From Ruminococcus sp. (GTDB taxonomy: Bacteria > Bacillota > Clostridia > Oscillospirales > Ruminococcaceae): DNA of 64,000 bases. Below are positions 58,124 through 64,000 of this stretch, piece after piece. The stretch lies in contig JAEEVL010000012.1 in the NCBI GenBank assembly GCA_016290875.1, forward strand, positions 20,526-84,525, given 5' to 3'. The translations under genes and the position numbers were made by a program. The first letter of the stretch is position 1, and every line of letters starts with the position of its first letter. Below the pieces are notes generated by a model. That model saw only the letters and a program-made list of their open reading frames with translations, was not told the origin of the DNA and ran no database searches.

Positions 58124-60976
58124 TTATGCGCAGACTGGAAATGTCTTTATTCTTCCAAGCAGAAAGTCGTTGAGGAGCTGAACATCCTTTATGTCTGCTC
58201 TGCCGTTTCCGTCGAGATCAGCTGTCTCGAGGTCGTCAACATTTCCAGAAGCCGCTGCTTTTTTCAGCAGGATAAGGTCATACACATCGAGCTTGCCGCT
58301 GCCGTCCATATCGCCGTACAGAGCTTTCTTCTCAGGCATATTGAGTCTCCACCAGTTGAGATTGTAGAGATAGCCGTCACCGCCCTTGAATACGAAATAC
58401 AGGTCGTGAACGCCATTTGTCTGCTGGATAGAGCATTTCTGAGTTGCCCACTTCTGCCAGCCGCCTGTTGAAACAACGTCCATCGAGCCGATAAGCTTTC
58501 CGTCGGGAGAATCAATGCGTACTTCAAGTGAAGCAGAAGCACCGTTTGAACCTATACGGAAGTCTATTGAATCAGCTTCGCCGTTTGCAAAATCAACATC
58601 CTTGAAGCCGATATAGTCGCCATTCTCAATGTATGCAACATCAGTGCCGCCCTCGCTGCATTCTTCAGTCTGTATACCGGACTGATAATCGTAGCTTTCT
58701 GCTTCAATACCTGATGAAGAACCGCTGACTCTCAGGATATGACTGGACTTGCTAAATATCTTTCCGTTTGCGTCAACAACGTAGATACGGTACTCGCCCT
58801 CATCAGCAGGAGTCTTGACAGTATCGGAAGAAGCTGACGCCTTTGTCATAGAAGTGCCGGCTTTGAAAGAAGTTGTTCCATCCGGAGCAACCCATACGGT
58901 GTTCTTGCTCTTTCTTATAGGCAGAGCGCTTCCGCAGGAAGTCTGGCAGCTTGCCGGGAACACCTGATCTGCTTCGGAAATGAGCCAGGTAGGAACGAGT
59001 CCACTGTACTGACCGGATACGCCGGAATCAAGACATATCTTATACTGCTTGAGCGGCCATACGTTGTCGGATACCACGATAGGAGTGTCAATATCGCTGT
59101 AAGGCGGATTCTTGCCCATTTTGTTTACAGTTGCGTATGTTCGCTTGATCGTGAGGTGGTGTTTATCGCCGTACTCCTCACAGTTGATAGTATAAGTTAC
59201 ATCAGGGCTTATCTCGAGGACATTGTCGTTTTCCTCAATATAAGCTGTACCCTCATCATTGTGGAGACCATATGTCGGCTGCCATTGAGCTGCCGCAGGG
59301 ATGCCTTGTATGTAGTTCTCATTGATTACTGTGCCTTCCATCTGACCGATAGTGTAGATTCCGCCGCTGTCGTGGAGACGGTTAAGGCTGTCGATAACAC
59401 GGTTGTAGCATATCATATTGTTGCGGCAGGTTGTGCTGTCCTTGAAGTTGCACCAGCCCCAGCCGAGATGTATGCCGTTATATGCAGTCTTTACGATAGT
59501 GTTGCTGAGTATCTTCACGGTATCAACGTAATATGCAGTTATTGCTGCACAGCCGCCGAAACCATGTACCACGCTTATGTCATAGAGCATATTCTGCGAG
59601 ATAACATTGTTCTTGCATATCCCCTCAACGCCCTTCGGGAACTTTTCGTGGTTGTCCCAAGCAGCATCACCAATGTAGATATGCTGCGGATGTCCGATAG
59701 TGATACCGCTCGAGGTAATGTCGGTTATATAGTTTCCGGTAACGTTGGAGTTGATAACATCGTTGGTCATTGAAAGACCATCAGCACCTGTGTGCTTGAC
59801 AACGTTTCCGGTAAAGCTTATCGAATCGCTGCTTGTGATGTGAACAGCTGCCGGAAGAGTATCTGCCATTTCATATTTTTTGCTGTGCCAGTTGGAATCA
59901 GCATAAGCTATATATGTCTGAGCAGCCTGACAGGTCGTCTTTCCGTGCGAACCTGCGACATCCGTGAGCTGATAGTCGGTGTTTGCAAAGGTAATACCGC
60001 TGAAACTCAGTCCGGTCACACGGTCGGAAGTTGACTCGCCCTTTACAACAAAGAGCTGATCTGCAACAGGAGCTTCAACATCGGCTTTGGACATATCTTC
60101 GCCCTGACGCGGATAGTAGTACAGCACCTTTGCGGTCTTGTCAAAGTAGAATTCGCCCGGCTCGTCAACGAACGAAAAGGCGTTGTATATGGTATGTGTG
60201 CCCTTTACAGCAAATCCAGCATTCCAGCCGGGAGTCTGTGCGATAGCACCGTATGGCTGCTGAAGAAGCATTATAAGCGAACCGTTTTCGTACTTGACAT
60301 CGCGCGTGCAGACGATATTCTCGTTCCATGTAGTACCGTTGATTATCTCGAGGTCGTCAAAATTCGATGTTATACGCGGCACATCATTCGCATTATAGAC
60401 AATACCGTCGGAAGCCTTTCCGGAATCCCACGCCCAGTCTGCCTGACCTTTGGTTATGTTATACTGACCGTAACCGTCCCTGGAACTGACTCTCACGCTT
60501 CCCATATTTGCACGCTTGTCGTTTACATAGAGGTTACGCAGCTTATAGTCGCGGTCAAGAGATGCCGCATAGAGCTTATCGTTGTACTTTTTCCAGCCGC
60601 CGACCTTTTCAGCGCCGTTTATGACCGGAGTTTCATCGGAGTAAGCACAGTAGTTTATCTTGTAACCGTTAGTTGCAGAATCGCGCGTGTCAAAAACTAC
60701 CGGCTCAGTTATGCGGTAGTCACCGCCTCTGAGATATACCGTAATATCGCACGACATATCCGAATTGCATTTTCTTACTGCGTCACGAGCCGCTTCGATA
60801 GTCCTGAAAGGATACTTATACGAACCGTCACCTCTGTCGCTGCCGTCCGGCGAAACATAGAACACCGTCATGCTCTGCTCGGCTGAAACGGTCCCGAGAC
60901 ACACGGCAGGCTCGAGCGAGACGACTGCACTGATCAAGACAGCCGCCAGCGAATTGACGCACCTTTTTAAATTCAT
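58124..60976 (-). CDS. Secreted right-handed beta-helix enzyme with CBM6 and dockerin
   Basis: The start at 60976 is set by GGGGTGG; a GTG at 60985 would fall inside it. The 950-residue protein has a signal peptide (about 1-33), a beta-helix (about 38-620) beginning FYVSPDGSDRGDGSYKYPF and RTIEAARDAVRKC, a C-terminal part of the catalytic region (about 620-770), a family 6 carbohydrate-binding module (about 775-895; GIEAESYDYQSGIQTEEC, YIENGDYIGFKDVDF, LYNLNWWRL) and a dockerin (about 900-950; GDMDGSGKLDVYDLILLKKA and DLDGNGRADIKDVQLLNDFL). Beta-helix proteins of this kind include pectate lyases and GH120-type xylosidases, so a hemicellulose or pectin substrate is likely but not settled. Confidence 0.87.
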   Translation of the reverse strand: MNLKRCVNSLAAVLISAVVSLEPAVCLGTVSAEQSMTVFYVSPDGSDRGDGSYKYPFRTIEAARDAVRKCNSDMSCDITVYLRGGDYRITEPVVFDTRDSATNGYKINYCAYSDETPVINGAEKVGGWKKYNDKLYAASLDRDYKLRNLYVNDKRANMGSVRVSSRDGYGQYNITKGQADWAWDSGKASDGIVYNANDVPRITSNFDDLEIINGTTWNENIVCTRDVKYENGSLIMLLQQPYGAIAQTPGWNAGFAVKGTHTIYNAFSFVDEPGEFYFDKTAKVLYYYPRQGEDMSKADVEAPVADQLFVVKGESTSDRVTGLSFSGITFANTDYQLTDVAGSHGKTTCQAAQTYIAYADSNWHSKKYEMADTLPAAVHITSSDSISFTGNVVKHTGADGLSMTNDVINSNVTGNYITDITSSGITIGHPQHIYIGDAAWDNHEKFPKGVEGICKNNVISQNMLYDISVVHGFGGCAAITAYYVDTVKILSNTIVKTAYNGIHLGWGWCNFKDSTTCRNNMICYNRVIDSLNRLHDSGGIYTIGQMEGTVINENYIQGIPAAAQWQPTYGLHNDEGTAYIEENDNVLEISPDVTYTINCEEYGDKHHLTIKRTYATVNKMGKNPPYSDIDTPIVVSDNVWPLKQYKICLDSGVSGQYSGLVPTWLISEADQVFPASCQTSCGSALPIRKSKNTVWVAPDGTTSFKAGTSMTKASASSDTVKTPADEGEYRIYVVDANGKIFSKSSHILRVSGSSSGIEAESYDYQSGIQTEECSEGGTDVAYIENGDYIGFKDVDFANGEADSIDFRIGSNGASASLEVRIDSPDGKLIGSMDVVSTGGWQKWATQKCSIQQTNGVHDLYFVFKGGDGYLYNLNWWRLNMPEKKALYGDMDGSGKLDVYDLILLKKAAASGNVDDLETADLDGNGRADIKDVQLLNDFLLGRIKTFPVCA

Positions 60977-61126
60977 TTTTACCACCCCTGTATTATTTAT
61001 ATATTTCTTTGGCGGAATGATATATGTACGCCGTCAAGGCATAGTATACCAATCTTATTTACTATTTTACAGCTTTTTGTGGATTTTGCAACCCACAAAA
61101 CACACATTTCAGGTGGACAAAATGAA

Positions 61127-61160
61127 ATCCTCTCCCGGGAATATTCCGTCGGGAGAGGAT
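61127..61160. terminator. Hairpin after the lysozyme gene
   Basis: A 10-bp perfect stem ATCCTCTCCC / GGGAGAGGAT with an ATTTTT tail forward and a TTTCATTTTG tail on the reverse strand. Confidence 0.7.
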
Positions 61161-61170
61161 ATTTTTCATA

Positions 61171-62088
61171 TCAGAGGTCTATTTTCAGTTTCTGTCCGAC
61201 AAAAATGAGGTTTGGGTTCTTTATGCCGTTCTCGGAAGCTATCCTGCTGACGGTAGTACCATAGCGCTCTGCTATGCCGGAGAGCGTGTCACCTGCTTTC
61301 ACGGTATACACAACAGTCCTGATGTCAACAAGCTGATCAACGCGCTCCTGCACCGCTGTATAGTCATAACCGGCTGCTGTGAGCCTTTTGCGGCGTTCAG
61401 CACCGTTCCCCCACCTGCCCTGTATTACTTCCTCAGCAAGCTCATCAATGCTCTTGCGCGGAACTTCTTCCGTGAGTTCTTTTACAAGGATATTGCAGTC
61501 GAGCGAATCACCGAACCCGGCTATTTTCAGCTTGTTATCCGAGCAGTACTGCCACAGTGCAAGGTTATCGCCTTTGTAAAGACACTCATTGAGATAACAG
61601 GGACACCATATCGGATATTCTGCGAGTTCTTCCGGTATCAGTTCATCTCTGAGCCAGTAATATCCGGTATATACTCCGCCTGTTCCGCCTTTCTGAGCAA
61701 CAGCCTCACAAAAAGCCCTGACCGCTGCTGTCCTCTCTGCACGGCTGAGATTGTCAGCTCTGCCGCTTCCGCTTTCGGAGCGTTCCGAATCGCACCACAC
61801 GCCGTACTTTGCTGAGCCTACATCTGTTTCCTTTGCTATGAACTCAGCTTCTTCGACGGCTTCTGCCGGAGTCATAGCCTGCGAGTAGAAATACAGTCCA
61901 TAGGGTATCCCGTGCGCTACACAAGCACCGAGATTCCGGCTGAAACGGCTGTCAAGAACGAGTTCGCCGCTCCCGTATCCTCTGTAACCCACACGTATTA
62001 TGACAAAGCTGCACTTTGCTTTGATGTCCTCCCATTGGCTGTCCGTGATAACGCCCTGCCATTGTGATATATCTATTCCGTGTTTCAT
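61171..62088 (-). CDS. GH25 lysozyme with Cpl-7 and LysM modules
   Basis: The 305-residue protein has a GH25 domain (about 1-205; [19 protein letters not shown] with the catalytic Asp, YGVWCDSE with acid residues), a Cpl-7 cell-wall-binding repeat (about 215-258; [20 protein letters not shown] then [15 protein letters not shown]) and a LysM (about 262-305; [20 protein letters not shown]). It cleaves peptidoglycan N-acetylmuramic bonds. There is no signal peptide, which is typical of phage endolysins released through holins. No holin or phage structural gene is adjacent. It might be a phage remnant or an autolysin exported by another route. Confidence 0.93.
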   Translation of the reverse strand: MKHGIDISQWQGVITDSQWEDIKAKCSFVIIRVGYRGYGSGELVLDSRFSRNLGACVAHGIPYGLYFYSQAMTPAEAVEEAEFIAKETDVGSAKYGVWCDSERSESGSGRADNLSRAERTAAVRAFCEAVAQKGGTGGVYTGYYWLRDELIPEELAEYPIWCPCYLNECLYKGDNLALWQYCSDNKLKIAGFGDSLDCNILVKELTEEVPRKSIDELAEEVIQGRWGNGAERRKRLTAAGYDYTAVQERVDQLVDIRTVVYTVKAGDTLSGIAERYGTTVSRIASENGIKNPNLIFVGQKLKIDL

Positions 62089-62172
62089 AGGACCACTCCT
62101 TTGTTAATTCACGACCGGTCACCCGGTGTATTATTGTATGAACTTAGAAATGTTATTGCTACTCATAATATA

Positions 62173-62201
62173 AAACCCGCCTGAATAAATCAGGCGGGTT
62201 T
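62173..62201. terminator. Terminator after the HsdS-PstS chimera
   Basis: A 12-bp perfect stem AAACCCGCCTGA / TCAGGCGGGTTT, with a TTTTATATT tail on the reverse strand. Confidence 0.92.
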
Positions 62202-62241
62202 GCTTATATCTTCTCAATCTAATATCAAAACAGTATACCGC

Positions 62242-63129
62242 TTATCTTATAGGACAGTAACCAGCCATTTTCACTAATTCCTGTCCCTCATCGGAAATGA
62301 GGTAGTCCTTTATCTCTTCTGCCTGAGGATCCTTGTCCTTGATAGTTACTGCGAAATAGCCTGACGAGAACGGGTAGCTCTTATCAAGAAGATTCTCGTT
62401 GTCAGGTGATACGCCGTCTATTTTCAGCACTTTGATATCCTCATTCTTATAGAGGTTGTTTATGTAATAATAGAATGTGTAGCCAATGCTTGTCGATGAG
62501 TTCTTATATTGCGCAACGAATTCGATAAGCGAACCCATGGCTTCAACAATCTGATCCTTAGGCGGTTCAGCGAGAGTTTTGCCTGCCATTACCATATTCT
62601 CCATAACAGTCTGACTTCCGGAATTAGGCTCACGCTGATGAAGGGTGATAAGGGAATCGAGCTTTGCAAAGAAAGTGCCAATTTGGTGCTGTTCCTTTAC
62701 ATTGGACGGTACTGTAAGGACTGTTTCAAAGTAATCAGCAGGAGTGATATTGAGCAGTCCGTGATTTCTTGCACCCTCGGCAGCAATGGCTTGAACACCC
62801 TTATGCCAGCAGTCGGTATCATAATACGAAACAAGAAAATCAGAGTCGATATTTCCGTCCTCTTTCAAAGCGAATACAATGTAAAGTGTCGATAATACGC
62901 CCATTTCGTACCTATCGAGTCTCTTTACAGCACCCCACGGGGCATCTGATGATGTACTCTTATTGTAGGCAAATTCACCTTTTTTCAACAGGTAATAACC
63001 GCTTACATCTCGGCTTGCGATACGCTTATCGAAGAACTCGTTTTGATCTATCAAGCCATACTGTGCTGATATAGTAAGTGGCAGTTCTGATTCAAGGTTT
63101 TCGTTCTTTCTCGTCACTCTCTCGACCAT
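62242..63129 (-). pseudogene. In-frame chimera of HsdS C-terminal half and PstS C-terminal half
   Basis: Residues about 1-166 of this frame are the second half of a type I restriction specificity subunit: the frame runs upstream without stop to 63159 as WEQRKLSDMVERVTRKNENL, an HsdS central hallmark, and includes DVSGYYLLKKGEFAYNKSTS and VPSNVKEQHQIGTFFAKLDS, LITLHQR. Residues about 165-295 are the second half of a PstS-type phosphate-binding protein: QREPNSGSQTVMENMVMAGK (key NSGSQ), STSIGYTFYYYINNLYKN, LISDEGQELVKMAGYCPIR. The two meet at QRE (62629-62637). Neither half is complete, there is no ribosome site at the 63129 ATG, and no signal peptide, so it is most likely a dead recombination product. 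Confidence 0.85.
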
Positions 63130-63195
63130 ATCAGACAGCTTACGCTGTTCCCAGGAAATCGTCCAATAATCCTAATAGACAAGATTTATATAAAC

Positions 63196-63223
63196 TGAGC
63201 CGACTTGTAAACAAATCGGCTCA
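63196..63223. repeat. Inverted repeat near the HsdS fragment
   Basis: TGAGCCGA (63196-63203) and TCGGCTCA (63216-63223) flank a 12-base AT-rich loop. No T-run of terminator length follows on either strand, so it could be a decayed terminator or a mobile-element end. Confidence 0.5.
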
Positions 63224-63254
63224 TTCACTTTGAATCCACTGGGTTTAAAGTTGC

Positions 63255-63428
63255 TTATTCAATTCCTTGCTTGCCCCTGCCTTTAGCCTTGTCCTTCGGA
63301 GTTTTCGGCTTCTTAGCAAGCCTTGCAGCATCACGCTTCATCTTCGCCCTCTCAAAGTAGCAAGTCTTTTCACGCTTCGGAGCGTTCTTCTTGGCTTCAA
63401 TAGCTGCCTGATTCAGCTCATCAGTCAC
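63255..63428 (-). pseudogene. Basic C-terminal fragment, possible mobile-element protein
   Basis: A reverse-strand frame of about 57 residues (from a GTG at 63428, or open to an in-frame TGA near 63448) reads VTDELNQAAIEAKKNAPKRE, then KTCYFERAKMKRDAARLAKK, then PKTPKDKAKGRGKQGIE. It is very basic and looks like the C-terminus of a mobilisation, primase or relaxase-type protein that has lost its front. It has no ribosome site. I cannot name the family. Confidence 0.35.
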
Positions 63429-63485
63429 GACTTTCAGCCTTTCCGATATTCACACTAACTGCAATGACTGAAAGGAAGTATCCCT

Positions 63486-63716
63486 ATGATTGATGAGATC
63501 TACAATAGCCGTATCGGTGCTATCAAGACAGACCACTTCTCTGATGAATGGGAGCAGACCGCTATCCCATTTGAGGAGTCGCTGACTGAGGAGCAGACAA
63601 TCTTGTACCATAAGCTATGCGACTTGCAAAGTGAGACTGCCGCTGCTGAAATGAGAGCTGCGTACAAGGCAGGCTTCAAGGACGGCGTGACTCTGATGAG
63701 AGAGATTCAGGAGTAA
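63486..63716 (+). CDS. Small acidic protein of the type found in integrative elements
   Basis: The 76-residue protein starts at an ATG preceded by AAAGGAAG. It is Glu-rich (FEESLTEEQTILYHKLCDLQ, about 29-48) with a helical C-terminus MRAAYKAGFKDGVTLMREIQ (about 55-74) which matches the KAGFRLGxxLxxE pattern of small conserved proteins in Clostridia conjugative elements. Function unknown. It sits among broken genes and strong promoters, consistent with mobile DNA. Confidence 0.55.
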   Translation: MIDEIYNSRIGAIKTDHFSDEWEQTAIPFEESLTEEQTILYHKLCDLQSETAAAEMRAAYKAGFKDGVTLMREIQE

Positions 63717-63771
63717 TAGAATTTTCCTAAGCGATCTTTTTCCATGTTCCCGAAATACCGCTCCAAACCCC

Positions 63772-63800
63772 TTGACATTTTTGTCCTCTTATGGTAGAAT
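63772..63800 (+). promoter_or_regulatory. Strong predicted promoter 1 near the right edge
   Basis: TTGACA at 63772-63777 and TAGAAT at 63795-63800 with a 17-base spacer. Confidence 0.75.
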
Positions 63801-63859
63801 TAGATTGAATAGTTGTATTCTTGTTCACCAAAAGTTTACAACTAATTTCGCAGAAGGGG

Positions 63860-63888
63860 TTGACAGGCGTATGACGATGCGGTATAAT
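63860..63888 (+). promoter_or_regulatory. Perfect-consensus promoter 2 near the right edge
   Basis: TTGACA at 63860-63865 and TATAAT at 63883-63888 with a 17-base spacer, a full sigma-A consensus, only 88 bases after promoter 1. An ATG at 63893 opens a 33-codon frame (MYGKEASNRKQEIDRQHYTI then PNQRPKDKHCGKI), but it would be leaderless or nearly so and has no ribosome site, so I do not call it a gene. The promoter probably serves a gene beyond the window. Confidence 0.8.
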
Positions 63889-64000
63889 GCTCATGTACGG
63901 TAAGGAAGCAAGCAACCGAAAACAAGAGATAGACCGCCAGCACTACACTATTCCGAACCAAAGACCAAAAGATAAGCATTGTGGGAAAATCTAAACTTTT

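Noticed and set aside
59156..60886. Forward-strand open frames of 205 and 230 codons
   Set aside because: Both are antisense to the beta-helix/CBM6/dockerin gene and show only mirrored codon bias.
63893..63994. 33-codon frame after the consensus promoter at 63860
   Set aside because: No ribosome site and only a few bases between the expected transcript start and the ATG; the peptide has no recognisable features.

Overview
The window looks like chromosome from a Gram-positive, spore-forming gut or rumen Clostridia of the Ruminococcus type. The evidence is three secreted proteins ending in type I dockerins (549-3182, 3383-4162, 58124-60976), a spoVM-like micro-gene, strong AGGAGG-type ribosome sites, and consensus TTGACA-17-TATAAT promoters. 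The genus is inferred from protein style, not from a marker gene.

Layout. 1-4.2 kb: start of a UDP-sugar dehydrogenase (cut by the window edge), a CotH-kinase/lamin-tail/dockerin protein and a smaller dockerin protein. 4.3-6.6 kb: a 7TM histidine kinase and NarL-type response regulator. 6.7-14.2 kb: a co-directional run of small membrane proteins, an Lgt-like protein, a DgkA-type kinase, a CarS/DUF46-type cytidylyltransferase, a UbiA-type prenyltransferase, a three-domain dikinase resembling rifampin phosphotransferase and a GNAT-like protein. This run is my first candidate for an undescribed pathway, a membrane lipid or polyprenol modification. 14.2-22.6 kb: three cyclic-di-GMP proteins, a methyltransferase preceded by a possible leader-peptide attenuator, and a PIG-L deacetylase. 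22.7-30 kb: TSCPD protein, SpoVM, PspA, a Phd-like protein, TtcA-like protein, GntR regulator, a sensory [FeFe]-hydrogenase homologue and a DivIVA-like coiled coil.

30-45.7 kb: a GGDEF membrane protein and a sugar-binding lipoprotein, then a large signalling island: zinc-ribbon/LRR protein, Ser/Thr kinase, von Willebrand A protein, PP2C phosphatase, a protein with a possible dead cytidine-deaminase fold plus a QQGGYP tail, a membrane protein, a MATE pump, a small zinc protein, an AraC-type hybrid regulator, and a second vWA-PP2C pair. This matches the TerY-P logic (vWA + PP2C + kinase) and is my second candidate system.

45.8-58 kb: mostly housekeeping genes (ispE, aminotransferase, Lrp regulator, PHP phosphatase, Sel1 protein, sugar kinase-like protein, UPF0210 and ACT proteins), a GAF-GGDEF protein, and a natural FeoA-FeoB fusion with a hairpin-rich leader and a Cys-rich partner. 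58-64 kb: a beta-helix/CBM6/dockerin enzyme, a GH25-Cpl7-LysM lysozyme, an in-frame HsdS-PstS chimera, and mobile-element debris with two strong promoters.

No tRNA, rRNA, CRISPR array or complete insertion sequence was seen by eye. Domain calls come from reading motifs, without database searches.
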